Assembly: GCA_001915545.1 (NCBI GenBank)
Contig: MNQS01000207.1
Location: forward strand, 1 to 14,697
Direction of reading: 5' to 3'
Origin: Bacteroides sp. 43_108
Lineage (GTDB): Bacteria > Bacteroidota > Bacteroidia > Bacteroidales > Bacteroidaceae
Length of the DNA: 14,697 nt
In this document: in pieces, positions 1 through 8,570 of the stretch
Layout: each line of letters starts with the position of its first letter
Numbering within the stretch: position 1 is the first letter of the stretch
The notes under the pieces: generated by a model
Told to the model about the DNA's origin: nothing
The model's database searches: none
Seen by the model: the letters and a program-made list of their open reading frames with translations, nothing else
Position numbers and translations under genes: made by a program

Positions 1-1
1 G

Positions 2-61
2 ACTAATTTCAATGATGTCAAAGATCTAAATGATCCCCTGATTCCGGGGCTTTTTGATTAA
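2..61 (+). CDS. Possible C-terminal tail of a gene cut by the window edge
   Basis: One plus-strand frame is open from base 2 to a TAA at 59-61 and ends in a protein-like peptide finishing DPLIPGLFD. Nineteen codons are too few to identify a family. The other plus frames have stops inside this stretch, which mildly favours this one. The four-G/C-pair hairpin with five following T's (35-55) lies inside the reading frame, so it could instead be a terminator and the frame fortuitous. If the gene is real, it converges on the peptide transporter. Confidence 0.3.
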   Translation, partial: TNFNDVKDLNDPLIPGLFD

Positions 62-249
62 TTGTTTAACTCGTCCCATTTTAACGGGACACTAATGAAT
101 CAGGTTAATATTGATATAGCTAAGTGCATCAAAGATACAAAAAAAGGCTGGCACTGCTAATATCTTCCGCTCATCACACACCATTTTTAATGCTTTCTTA
201 TCCTTAAAGTTGATTTTTCCTTACGATAGAATCTCTCAAAATTTCCCCA
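62..249. other. Intergenic region between convergent units
   Basis: No coding sequence is seen here. A small hairpin at 73-90 (GTCCC/GGGAC, 8-nt loop) follows the possible left-edge gene but has no T-tract after it, so it is at best a weak terminator. A TATCTTTG match on the minus strand (130-137) lacks a good -33 partner and is not called as a promoter. Confidence 0.5.
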
Positions 250-283
250 TAAAAAAATCCCCCATGCAACCACATGAGGGATT
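250..283 (-). terminator. Rho-independent terminator of the POT transporter gene
   Basis: Read on the minus strand, an 11-bp stem (AATCCCTCATG paired with CATGGGGGATT, one G-T pair) with a 6-nt loop is followed by a run of seven T's. It lies about 27 bp past the stop codon of the transporter gene and so ends that transcript. Confidence 0.9.
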
Positions 284-310
284 CCACAAGTAAATTCTAT
301 TTCGAGAAAT

Positions 311-1828
311 TTATTTTGCTACACGTTCCAGCCATTTCAGCATGAACAACATGGTACACATAGAGATGCAGCAAGCTACCACAAATACCGTCCATGTCAT
401 CCAGATTGGAATAGATTCATACAATACTGCTCCGATAAACAACAACTGGTTACCGATGGCAGTAGCACCCAGCCAGCCACCTTGCATGATACCCTGATAC
501 TTCGGAGGAGCTACCTTCGATACGAAAGAAATTCCCAGCGGAGAAATGTACAACTCGGCAATGGTCAATACCAGGTAAGTAGCCATCAGCAACAGCGGAG
601 TTACTTTTACCGGTGAAGTTCCTGCTGCTACAATATCCTGATGCAAAGGCAGGTCACTTACAAATGAACCTACTGCCATGATAATAAAGCCTGTAGCGGC
701 AATTCCCATACCGATGGCAATCTTCTTGGGTGTAGAAGGTTCCTTGCCACGCGCACGCTGACGAGCAAATACCGCCATGACTACCGGAGTAAGGAATACT
801 ACAAAGAACGGATTCAGTGACTGGAACAGCTCGGCAGTAATAGGCATACCAAACAAGTTCAGGTCAGTATATTCTTTCGCAAAGAATGTCAAAGTCAAAC
901 CATTCTGGTGGAATGAGAACCAGAAGAAAATTACCACACCGAATACGGCAAACAGAGCCATGATGCGCTGTTTTACTTCCTGTGCGCTCATTTCTACCGT
1001 AGCAGCAGAAGCAGCAGATTTGTCGGCTACCTTCTTGCTCGGGTCCGGGAAGCGTTTCTTGTTCACCACATAAATAACCAAAGATACCAGCATAGCCACA
1101 ATCGCTACCGCAAATGCGTAATGGAATCCTGTAGAGAAAACATTCAAGTAGTCGTTGGCAAACTGAGTCAGGTCAGTTACAGGAGCACCGCTTACCTCAT
1201 TAGCCAGTGTCTGATACGTTTCGGCTGCCTGCGGCTGCAATGTGCCGGCCAGGTGTCCGTGACACAATCCGGGAAGATCAGGATTATATGCAAAACCGTT
1301 ATGGCTCAACCACCAGTTACGTACACCTACCGCAGCAGGAGGAGCAAAAATCGCACCGATATTGATGAACATATAGAACCAGGAGAAACCTGAGTCACGC
1401 AGGCTGGAGTACTTCGGGTCGTCGTACATCTGACCTACCAGCGCCTGAAGGTTTCCTTTAAACAGTCCGTTACCAAACGCAATGATAAACAAAGCTCCGC
1501 ATGTAACAGTCAGCATCAATGCCTTATTCACTACCGGAGTCTGAGAAGGAATGGCCAGCAATACGTAGCCCAATGCCATCAAGACAATACCAATCAAGAT
1601 GGTTCCCTTGTAATTTCGCGTCTTATCGGCAATCACACCACCGACCAACGCCAGAATGTAAATTGAAAAATAGAAAGTGGAATAAATCCATCCGGCTTCT
1701 GTTCCGCTCAATGCGAACTTCGCCTGTAAGAAAAGCACCAGAATCGCCATCATGGTATAGAAACCGAAACGTTCTCCCAGATTGGCCAACGATGCGGCTA
1801 CCAGCCCTTTAGGATGTTTACTAAACAT
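311..1828 (-). CDS. POT/PTR-family peptide MFS transporter
   Basis: This 505-residue inner-membrane protein matches the proton-dependent oligopeptide transporter family (SLC15/PTR2), which imports di- and tripeptides. The sequence has about 12-14 hydrophobic segments. An N-terminal block NLGERFGFY (residues 16-24) sits where the family ExxERFxYY motif lies. The second PTR2 signature FSWFYMFINIGAIFAPP is at 148-164, and the late helix pair contains ELYISPLGISFVSKVAPP. The first acid of ExxER is Asn16 here, while Glu19-Arg20 are kept. The length is usual for bacterial POTs. The gene has its own promoter and terminator, so it is probably monocistronic, although no terminator separates it from the asmA-like gene upstream. 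The exact substrate cannot be read from the sequence. Confidence 0.93.
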   Translation of the reverse strand: MFSKHPKGLVAASLANLGERFGFYTMMAILVLFLQAKFALSGTEAGWIYSTFYFSIYILALVGGVIADKTRNYKGTILIGIVLMALGYVLLAIPSQTPVVNKALMLTVTCGALFIIAFGNGLFKGNLQALVGQMYDDPKYSSLRDSGFSWFYMFINIGAIFAPPAAVGVRNWWLSHNGFAYNPDLPGLCHGHLAGTLQPQAAETYQTLANEVSGAPVTDLTQFANDYLNVFSTGFHYAFAVAIVAMLVSLVIYVVNKKRFPDPSKKVADKSAASAATVEMSAQEVKQRIMALFAVFGVVIFFWFSFHQNGLTLTFFAKEYTDLNLFGMPITAELFQSLNPFFVVFLTPVVMAVFARQRARGKEPSTPKKIAIGMGIAATGFIIMAVGSFVSDLPLHQDIVAAGTSPVKVTPLLLMATYLVLTIAELYISPLGISFVSKVAPPKYQGIMQGGWLGATAIGNQLLFIGAVLYESIPIWMTWTVFVVACCISMCTMLFMLKWLERVAK

Positions 1829-1891
1829 AAGTTAATGAAGATTTTAATAATTAATAGTGTTAATACTCGTATAAATTCTGTCTCTCGTTCG

Positions 1892-1923
1892 CAAATATAC
1901 AATTATTCATATAAATATGCAAA
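1892..1923 (-). promoter_or_regulatory. Bacteroidota-type promoter for the POT transporter
   Basis: On the minus strand TTTG (complement of 1920-1923) is followed by exactly 20 bp and then TATATTTG (complement of 1892-1899), a full match to the Bacteroides -33/-7 consensus. It starts only 7 bp beyond the stop codon of the upstream asmA-like gene and implies a leader of about 55-60 nt. Confidence 0.88.
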
Positions 1924-1929
1924 CTTACC

Positions 1930-4926
1930 TCACTCAGCACCTTGCGGAAGTTTTCCTCTGTACGTACGGCTTATCACGCGTTCAAAGCTATGAATAATCT
2001 CCTGCCCCATGTTCACACGCGTGCTGTCCACTTTCCGGATTTCCACAGGCGTAACTGCATCTTTATACTTCGCCTTGCCGATACGGATTTTCATCTTGTC
2101 CAGATTTCCGGTAATGTTCACTCCCGCCTTGAACGGCAACGGCGATTTCAGCACAGAGATGTGATAATTAAAGTTCATGTCCAAACCCTGAGTTCCTCCC
2201 ACAGCCGCCTTGTAGCGGTCTATCTGAAGTAAGAACGGGTATACCGTCACATTGCCGTCCTGCACAGTCAGGTTCACCGAAATACTATCGAACACATTCC
2301 GTTTCTTGTTCTTGAACATCAGTGTCTTGGATATTTCGGCAAAGGTTTCTCCGTCCATCAGAACCAGACTGTCGCCTTTAATGTGCATGGCCGCTTTCAG
2401 ACTTGGAATCTTCACGTTCAGGTTGGAATCAAGCACTGCTTCGGCCGTAGCATCAAAATCGACCATTCCCTTGAAGGAACGGAGCATCGGCACAATCGTA
2501 TCAAGTGAAGGTATGAAATCGACCAGCTTACCGATATTTACCTTGCGCAAACGGAAATCAAAACCGGCATAACCTCTTGTTTTCCTTCGGGCACGATATA
2601 GCAACGTGGTTTCAAGGTCTGCTTCCAGTCCACGCATGGTCAGCTTTTTCAGATAAACCGCCTGATTGCGAATGTCTACCGCTCCTTGCACATTTTCAAA
2701 CACCATATTTCCGTAAGTCACCTTTTTCAGGTTGGTCTTCAACTCGAAATCAATATTCTTCGGAATGACAAACAACTGCATTGGTTCTGCCGACGATACC
2801 GTATCGGTCTCTGCCTGAAGTGTATCCTGCGGGAAGTTCAGTGCATTAATCAACTGGTTGCAATCGAGGTTGCGGGAAGCGATATCCAGGTTGGCCTTCA
2901 GCATTTTTCCTTTCTTCATTGCCGCATACAGACCGTAAACCGATCCGCTTGCCGTCAAGTTGGAACGTCCGATGCGCATACTGGCATTTTTCAAAGTGAT
3001 AACTCTATCGCCTACCGTTACGGCTGTTTTTCGCATTCTCACCGGCAAAGCCAGTTCAGGGGTTCTTAAAGTTAGTCGGTTGAATCCGACAATTCCTTTG
3101 GGAAGCCATACTGAATCGCGTACCTTTTCAGCCGTCAAGTTAAAGCCTCCCTTGTCCATGCCCATTTTCATACCGCCCATACGGCAGAAAAGTGTATCGG
3201 TCTCCAAGGCCACCTTTATATTCGGCATAGCCGGATTCAGTTTGCCCGGCTGCAGGTGCAAGGAAGCCTTTGCCTTTTTACTGAACACCTTCAACGAATC
3301 ACCCATCTCTCCTTTCAGGCGACTCATCTGTAATTTACATTCCACGTCAATCAGACGGGTTGTATCCTGCGGATTTGTAGACCGGACAGTGGCATTCAAT
3401 TCATCCAAATCGGCAGAAATAGCCGCAGTACGCAAGGAAGCCTTGCGAATGTTCATTTGTGCGGCAAGATTGTCTTCTCCAATAAAACGGAGAGCGGCCT
3501 GGCTGGTAAATTCAAAATTCTTCTTGGTATCGCGCAAGAACATGTCCTGCATATCCAACTTTCCTTTCAAACGGACACGCCCCCAGTCCTGCTTCTGAAT
3601 AGTCGACAAGCGACAATGCAAGCGGAAGTCGGCTCCCACCCGACCACCTATCGACACTCCTTCCTGCAAGGGGAAAGTCTTGGCCAGTGCCGTAAGATCT
3701 ATTTCCGAACGGGTATGGAAAGTAATGTCAGGGTCACCCAACAAATCTTCCACCTTTCCGTCGGCCAAGATATCGGTGTGAGCTCCCTTGAAACGGAATA
3801 TTTTCAAATCGGCATACGAGGGCTTTCGGCGCATGAAATCGACGTAGCCGCTAAATTCTGCTGTCAGGTCGTCAATACCGTAGGGCAAATCAGCATACTT
3901 CGCCGAGGCCTGGTTAATGCTCACGTGAAGTGTGGCTTCCGGCATCTGCTGTTTGCCATAATGTCCTTTCAAGGTTCCTTCTAACGTAACCTCCCCTTTG
4001 GCAGTAAGTTCCTGACGCTTCAGCACACTCTCCGGAATCATATTAAACACGGTTTCCAGCGACGGGGCATGCAACTTATAAGTCAAATCTACCGAAGCCG
4101 GTCCGCCAATCGTATCCCGCCCGAGAGAACCCGACAAGTCGAGGGCTATTCCATTTAATGTCAGTCCCGTATCCTTCAGCGTGAGCCGTCGGGAAACACG
4201 GTCCAGTTGCATATCCGCATTCAGTCCCACAGCCAAGTGATTCACCAGTAACTGTCCGTCCTGCCAGAAGAGTAGGTTCTCGTTGTCATACTCCAGCGCC
4301 AGCATGGAATAATCTTTCTTCAAGGAAGCTTTCAGATTCATGTTCAGGTTCTGCACGCGGGCATATACCCTTGTATCCCTGTCATCGAACGTCACGTTCG
4401 TACGCTTCAAGGCCACACGGTTAATGTCTATTTCCTGAATCTGAGGCTTCTGCGATGTGGTATCCTCTTCTACTGTCTCTTCCGTACTCTTCACGATGTC
4501 CCAGTTGCTTTTTCCTTCCTTGTTCTTGAAGGCATATACCGACGCATCCTCCAGTCCCAGATAGCGCAGGCTGATTTTATCATGCAGCAGATAATCTACC
4601 GGATTCACCACTACCACACACTTCTTGAAAGAAACCAGTGAATCGGTCTTCTGCCACAACGTATCATTAATGGCTTTAGACACCAACACCCCATCCGTCA
4701 CCTTCAGTCCGAATCGCGGAAAGGTGGAAAAGAAGGTCAGTTCCACACTTTTCATCTGCAAACGGGCATTCAATGACTGATTGGCTACATTCAACACCAC
4801 CGGCGTCAGCTTTTCCGGTGTAAAAATAAAATTCACCACGATGGTTACGGCCAACAAGAATACAGTCAGTAACACTCCTAACGAAATGGCCGTCAGCCGA
4901 ATTGTTTTACGTAATTTCTTGTTCAT
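1930..4926 (-). CDS. AsmA-like envelope protein
   Basis: The start chosen gives 998 residues: MNKKLRKTIR, then one hydrophobic segment (about 10-35), then a long periplasmic beta-rich region. Residues 36-80 carry the AsmA-type N-terminus (TPEKLTPVVLNVANQSL, then ELTFFSTFPRFGLKV). The C-terminal part has the repeating short hydrophobic strands and the G-LDMNFNYHISVLKSPLPFKAGVN stretch typical of AsmA/AsmA_2 proteins. AsmA-like and TamB-like proteins form lipid-conducting grooves between inner and outer membranes; that role is inferred here. An in-frame ATG at 4999-5001 would add 25 residues but would overlap the upstream gene by 53 bp and precede a basic, signal-like N-terminus. The ATG at 4926 has a purine-rich stretch (GAAAGAAAAAAG) just before it. 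It is the last gene of the mutY-ssb-gldE-PPTase run. Confidence 0.88.
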   Translation of the reverse strand: MNKKLRKTIRLTAISLGVLLTVFLLAVTIVVNFIFTPEKLTPVVLNVANQSLNARLQMKSVELTFFSTFPRFGLKVTDGVLVSKAINDTLWQKTDSLVSFKKCVVVVNPVDYLLHDKISLRYLGLEDASVYAFKNKEGKSNWDIVKSTEETVEEDTTSQKPQIQEIDINRVALKRTNVTFDDRDTRVYARVQNLNMNLKASLKKDYSMLALEYDNENLLFWQDGQLLVNHLAVGLNADMQLDRVSRRLTLKDTGLTLNGIALDLSGSLGRDTIGGPASVDLTYKLHAPSLETVFNMIPESVLKRQELTAKGEVTLEGTLKGHYGKQQMPEATLHVSINQASAKYADLPYGIDDLTAEFSGYVDFMRRKPSYADLKIFRFKGAHTDILADGKVEDLLGDPDITFHTRSEIDLTALAKTFPLQEGVSIGGRVGADFRLHCRLSTIQKQDWGRVRLKGKLDMQDMFLRDTKKNFEFTSQAALRFIGEDNLAAQMNIRKASLRTAAISADLDELNATVRSTNPQDTTRLIDVECKLQMSRLKGEMGDSLKVFSKKAKASLHLQPGKLNPAMPNIKVALETDTLFCRMGGMKMGMDKGGFNLTAEKVRDSVWLPKGIVGFNRLTLRTPELALPVRMRKTAVTVGDRVITLKNASMRIGRSNLTASGSVYGLYAAMKKGKMLKANLDIASRNLDCNQLINALNFPQDTLQAETDTVSSAEPMQLFVIPKNIDFELKTNLKKVTYGNMVFENVQGAVDIRNQAVYLKKLTMRGLEADLETTLLYRARRKTRGYAGFDFRLRKVNIGKLVDFIPSLDTIVPMLRSFKGMVDFDATAEAVLDSNLNVKIPSLKAAMHIKGDSLVLMDGETFAEISKTLMFKNKKRNVFDSISVNLTVQDGNVTVYPFLLQIDRYKAAVGGTQGLDMNFNYHISVLKSPLPFKAGVNITGNLDKMKIRIGKAKYKDAVTPVEIRKVDSTRVNMGQEIIHSFERVISRTYRGKLPQGAE

Positions 4927-4948
4927 CTTTTTTCTTTCATAAACAAAC

Positions 4949-5611
4949 TCATCCGTTGTTTGTTCTACGAGCCTCGGTATTGAGACAATAGGTACAGACA
5001 AACTCAGGATGTATCAGGTAATGAATCAGGAAACGGGCCTTGTCCGCTTTCCGATATGATTCACCCGTAAACGTTCCGGAGGAAGATAGTTTAAAAGGAC
5101 ACACTTTGAGGTGTTGCAGGAAATCCACTTCTGCCATATTAAGCACTTTGTACATGGCTTCCTTGGCCGACCAGTGCAAAAGCAACTGATACAATTCTTC
5201 ATGCGACTCCATCCGTACCCTTTCCGGCATCTCGTCTTCCCTCACAAACCGGGACTCTACCTTTCGTACCCGCCCGCCATAAGCTTCAATATCAATGCCG
5301 GGCTGAGCAGACTCATGCAAACCGACTGCCACATATCCCTTCGTATGGGAAATGGATACATGATACTCCCCTCCAGACAGAAACGGCTTTCCCGAAGGCT
5401 CATGTCCAATCCGTGCTTCTTTTCCCAACATCGTTTTCAGTAGCACACGGACTGCCAGGTATTCCATTTTCCGGGAAGGAGCTTTCAGACGTTCAAGTTC
5501 TTGCCGCACCACGTCGTCCGACAGACAGGCATAAAGTTCCTCCAGCGTTTCCGTCACCTGCCAGATTCCCCATCGGCCATTTTCCTCCGTCCAAGTCTTC
5601 AGCAGCGGCAT
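4949..5611 (-). CDS. 4'-phosphopantetheinyl transferase superfamily protein
   Basis: This 220-residue cytosolic enzyme should transfer phosphopantetheine from CoA to a serine of a carrier protein. The Sfp/AcpT-type motifs are intact: SISHT at 87-91, GIDIE at 105-109 (metal-binding Asp107 and Glu109) and WSAKEAMYK at 147-155 (Lys150, Glu151, Lys155). The size fits the two-lobe Sfp/AcpT group rather than the short AcpS type. Its start lies 2 bp after the stop of the gldE-like gene, and the asmA-like gene follows 22 bp downstream, so it is co-transcribed. No carrier protein, NRPS or PKS gene is in the window. The fatty-acid ACP is the obvious substrate, or an aryl-polyene-type carrier elsewhere; neither can be decided here. 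Confidence 0.88.
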   Translation of the reverse strand: MPLLKTWTEENGRWGIWQVTETLEELYACLSDDVVRQELERLKAPSRKMEYLAVRVLLKTMLGKEARIGHEPSGKPFLSGGEYHVSISHTKGYVAVGLHESAQPGIDIEAYGGRVRKVESRFVREDEMPERVRMESHEELYQLLLHWSAKEAMYKVLNMAEVDFLQHLKVCPFKLSSSGTFTGESYRKADKARFLIHYLIHPEFVCTYCLNTEARRTNNG

Positions 5612-5613
5612 AG

Positions 5614-6975
5614 TTATTTCTCCTTCACCTCATCTTCTTCCTGAGCCACAGGCAAGATGGTCACTTTCACCTTCTGGATACGACGCGAAGTCATCTCCAG
5701 AATCTCAAAGCGGTAATTCTGGTAATTGATAATCTCATGCAACACGGGGAACTCTCCCTTCAACTCCAGCAGAAGGCCGGCCAGTGAATCCGCATCCCCT
5801 GAGACATCTTCAAATACCTCCTCACTATCCTTGATAATCTTATAAAAGTCCGACAGCAGAGTCTTTCCTTCGAACACATACACGTTTTCCGTCAGTTTCA
5901 CGTACGTGCGTTCTTCCTCATCGTATTCATCATTGATTTCTCCGACAATCTCCTCGATGATGTCCTCCATCGTCACGATGCCCGACGTACCTCCAAACTC
6001 ATCCACCACTACGGCGATGTGAATCTTGTTCGTCTGAAAATCACGCAGCAAATCGCCAATCATCTTATTTTCAGGCACAAACAAGGCTGGGCGAATCAGG
6101 TTCTGCCATTTGAAATCCTCACCCTTATCCAGATAAGGAAGCAAATCCTTGATATACAGAATTCCTTTGATATGGTCACGCATTTCTTCATACACCGGAA
6201 TGCGTGAATATCCGTTTTCATTGATACACTTCAATACCTCCGAAAAGGTAGAATGTATTTCCAAATCCACAATATCCAGACGGGAAGTCATTACTTCCTT
6301 CGCCGTTTCTTCTCCAAAACGGATGATTCCCTCCAGCATGTTGTTTTCTTCCGGTGTTTCCTGAATATCCGTCAATTCCAGCGCCTGAGAAAGTTCATTG
6401 ACCGACAGGTTCCGGACTTTCCGTTTCTGTGAAAATCGGTTGATGAAAAAAGAAGACCGGACCAGCAATGAAGAAATAGGCCAGAACACGGTGCGCAAGA
6501 CCGTCACTACGGGAGCAGCCTTACGGGCAAAAGGTAAAGTGTGCTGTGCTGAATAAATTTTCGGCATAATTTCTCCGAACAGCAACAGCAAGAAGGTCAA
6601 TACGACCGTTACAATCAAAAACTCCAGAATTTTTGCCTCTCCAAAATCAATCACACTGGCAAACACATAGTTCAACAGCATGATAATCGTCACATTGACA
6701 AAGTTATTCGAAATCAGAATAGTGGCCAGCAGACGCTCTGAATCATCAAGCAAGGCCTTGATTTTAGAGTCAGAAGGATGATTCTCCTCCTCTATATCGT
6801 TCAAGTCAGAAGGAGATAACGAAAAGAAAGCTATTTCAGAAGCAGAAACAAAGCCCGAAGTATATAATAACGCAAGGGCCAACAGCAAAGCAAAAGCAGC
6901 CCCTAACGAAAGGGGCATTACGGTAATTCCGTCACAAAGCTCCGTCCAGCGGAGCAAACACGAGTCAGGGTCCAT
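5614..6975 (-). CDS. gldE: GldE-like CNNM/CBS/CorC membrane protein
   Basis: This 453-residue protein has the hemolysin-C/CorC transporter layout. A CNNM (DUF21) transmembrane domain covers about 20-200, with TASEIAFFSLSPSDL-like text at 43-58 and GEIMPK at 134-139. A CBS pair runs about 225-345, with the second CBS rich in acids (VVVDEFGGTSGIVTMEDIIEE at 322-342). A CorC_HlyC domain covers about 355-440. Relatives extrude or regulate Mg2+/Co2+. In gliding Bacteroidota the orthologue is called GldE and sits in the same gene order after mutY and ssb. Gut Bacteroides do not glide, so the ancestral function is probably ion or envelope homeostasis (inference). The start is 43 bp after ssb, and the stop is 2 bp before the PPTase start. 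Confidence 0.9.
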   Translation of the reverse strand: MDPDSCLLRWTELCDGITVMPLSLGAAFALLLALALLYTSGFVSASEIAFFSLSPSDLNDIEEENHPSDSKIKALLDDSERLLATILISNNFVNVTIIMLLNYVFASVIDFGEAKILEFLIVTVVLTFLLLLFGEIMPKIYSAQHTLPFARKAAPVVTVLRTVFWPISSLLVRSSFFINRFSQKRKVRNLSVNELSQALELTDIQETPEENNMLEGIIRFGEETAKEVMTSRLDIVDLEIHSTFSEVLKCINENGYSRIPVYEEMRDHIKGILYIKDLLPYLDKGEDFKWQNLIRPALFVPENKMIGDLLRDFQTNKIHIAVVVDEFGGTSGIVTMEDIIEEIVGEINDEYDEEERTYVKLTENVYVFEGKTLLSDFYKIIKDSEEVFEDVSGDADSLAGLLLELKGEFPVLHEIINYQNYRFEILEMTSRRIQKVKVTILPVAQEEDEVKEK

Positions 6976-7018
6976 TCTATCTACCTGTAATTAAACATCA
7001 ATTTAAGACCGCCTGAGA

Positions 7019-7450
7019 TTAAAACGGCAGATCATCCGAAGGATTGTTCTCAGGCTGAGCAGCAGTGGTAACCGGCGAAGCGGCCTGCGGTTGTGCAGGG
7101 ATAGCAGGCTGTGCAGCACGCGGAGTCAGCATTTCCATATTGTCACCGAAAATTTCCGTCACATAACGTTTCACTCCATTCTGGTCGTCGTATGAACGAG
7201 TACGGATTTTCCCTTCAATATACAGCTTATCGCCTTTGTGCACATATTTTTCGGCTGTTTCAGCCAATTTTTTCCATAACACGATGTTATGCCATTCCGT
7301 ACGCTCAGGCACCTGTGTGCCATTGGCCAGCGTATAAGCACGGTCTGTGGTAGCCAGCGGGAAAGTAGCCACAGCTACTCCACTGTCCAAATATCTTACT
7401 TCAGGGTCTTTCCCTACATTTCCAATCAATTGTACTTTATTCAATGACAT
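7019..7450 (-). CDS. ssb: Single-stranded DNA-binding protein SSB
   Basis: This 143-residue protein has an N-terminal OB fold (about 1-110). It starts MSLNKVQLIGNVGKDPEVRY, has ssDNA-stacking aromatics such as Trp53 and Trp59 (TEWHNIVLWKKLAE), and KLYIEGKIRTRSY at 75-87. A Pro/Ala/Gln-rich linker (about 111-135) leads to the canonical acidic tip SDDLPF that recruits repair and replication proteins. It lies 4 bp after the mutY stop, so translation is probably coupled. Bacteroidales often carry further SSB copies on mobile elements; the position and normal C-terminus mark this as the likely chromosomal housekeeping copy. Confidence 0.97.
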   Translation of the reverse strand: MSLNKVQLIGNVGKDPEVRYLDSGVAVATFPLATTDRAYTLANGTQVPERTEWHNIVLWKKLAETAEKYVHKGDKLYIEGKIRTRSYDDQNGVKRYVTEIFGDNMEMLTPRAAQPAIPAQPQAASPVTTAAQPENNPSDDLPF

Positions 7451-7454
7451 GATT

Positions 7455-8519
7455 TTATTTTTTATAATTTGGTTTCAAAAGTAACGAAAAAAAACGAGAT
7501 ATCAAGCGCGACACGGGGAATTTATGCAAATCGTCAATCAGAACGCGCTGAAATCCAGAAAGAACAGCATCTTCCTCTTCCAGTTCTACTTCGTAGCATC
7601 GGGCATGAATTACCCGGTGTGACAACACGTGTTTCACCTCAGGAGATACCACGCGGAACATACGTATGGAGCGGTTACCTACCAGTTCCCGGAATGCCGG
7701 AAGAGAGAAAATCTCTTCTTCTCCTACTTCCTGTTCCGTTTCAATCAGCGGAAACTCATACAGATTCTGCCAGATGTCTCCGGCTTCACGCCTTTTTATA
7801 AATGTATGCACGCCTGCACGCACGTAAATATAAGAAAAATAACGGTCTAACACCTTCGTTTTACGTGCTTTCCAGGGAAGTTTGTCCACTAAATTCTTTT
7901 GCAGGGCCACACAACTGTCTGAAAGCGGACAAAACAGACAGGAAGGCGACGACGGCACACATTGCAAGGCCCCGAAATCCATGATGGCCTGATTATACAA
8001 TGCCGGACGCGACTTGTCCATCATTTCATCGGCCAGCGAAGCATACAGTTTTTTTCCTGCTCCTGTATCAATGGGTTCTTCCACACCAAGCCACCGGGAC
8101 AATACGCGATACACATTCCCGTCGACCACCGCATACGGCATGTCGTAGGCAAAGGAACAAATGGCTGCGGCCGTATAGTCTCCCACCCCCTTCAATGCCC
8201 TTACATCTTCATAACGCACGGGGAAAGCTCCTTTTTCGGCAATCGTACGCGCAGCTTCGTGCAAGTTACGGGCACGCGAATAATAGCCCAGCCCCTGCCA
8301 GCACTTCATCACTTCATCTTCCGAAGCCTTTGCCAGTGTTTCTACATCCGGAAAATGCTCCATAAAACGGCAGTAATAGTCATACCCCTGCACCACACGG
8401 GTCTGCTGAAGAATGATTTCCGAAATCCATATCTTATAAGGGTCTTTGGTGTCACGCCAAGGCAGGTCACGCTTGTTCTCCTTGTACCAGTCAATTATTG
8501 TAGTTGCAAACAAATTCAT
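7455..8519 (-). CDS. mutY: A/G-specific adenine glycosylase MutY
   Basis: MutY removes adenine mispaired with 8-oxoguanine in base-excision repair. Numbering from the chosen Met (354 residues), the catalytic Glu34 lies in WISEIILQQTRV. The helix-hairpin-helix is LKGVGDYTAAAI, followed by Asp133 in VVDGNVYRVLSRW. The 4Fe-4S loop cysteines are 187, 194, 197 and 203 (C-x6-C-x2-C-x5-C). A C-terminal NUDIX-like 8-oxoG recognition domain follows (about 225-350). An in-frame ATG 33 bp upstream (8552) is rejected because a -7 promoter element lies inside that extension. The gene heads the ssb-gldE-PPTase-asmA run and is divergent from hup. Confidence 0.96.
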   Translation of the reverse strand: MNLFATTIIDWYKENKRDLPWRDTKDPYKIWISEIILQQTRVVQGYDYYCRFMEHFPDVETLAKASEDEVMKCWQGLGYYSRARNLHEAARTIAEKGAFPVRYEDVRALKGVGDYTAAAICSFAYDMPYAVVDGNVYRVLSRWLGVEEPIDTGAGKKLYASLADEMMDKSRPALYNQAIMDFGALQCVPSSPSCLFCPLSDSCVALQKNLVDKLPWKARKTKVLDRYFSYIYVRAGVHTFIKRREAGDIWQNLYEFPLIETEQEVGEEEIFSLPAFRELVGNRSIRMFRVVSPEVKHVLSHRVIHARCYEVELEEEDAVLSGFQRVLIDDLHKFPVSRLISRFFSLLLKPNYKK

Positions 8520-8538
8520 CCAATCTATAATTTGGCTG

Positions 8539-8570
8539 CAAAAATAATACATTTGCCCGACATATACAGA
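8539..8570 (-). promoter_or_regulatory. Promoter of the mutY-ssb-gldE operon
   Basis: On the minus strand TATTTTTG (complement of 8539-8546) fits TAnnTTTG and is preceded 20 bp upstream by TCTG (complement of 8567-8570), a weak -33 element. Transcription would start near 8531-8535, only 12-16 nt before the ATG at 8519. Confidence 0.65.

Noticed and set aside
130..160. Minus-strand promoter from a TATCTTTG match
   Set aside because: The -33 position (TTAG) is poor and no minus-strand gene is visible before the left edge.
2960..3598. 212-residue plus-strand open frame opposite the asmA-like gene
   Set aside because: No family resemblance, no promoter, and fully inside a convincing AsmA-like coding sequence.
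4927..5001. N-terminal extension of the asmA-like gene to the ATG at 5001
   Set aside because: It would overlap the PPTase gene by 53 bp and bury the natural basic-plus-hydrophobic N-terminus; the ATG at 4926 has a better leader.
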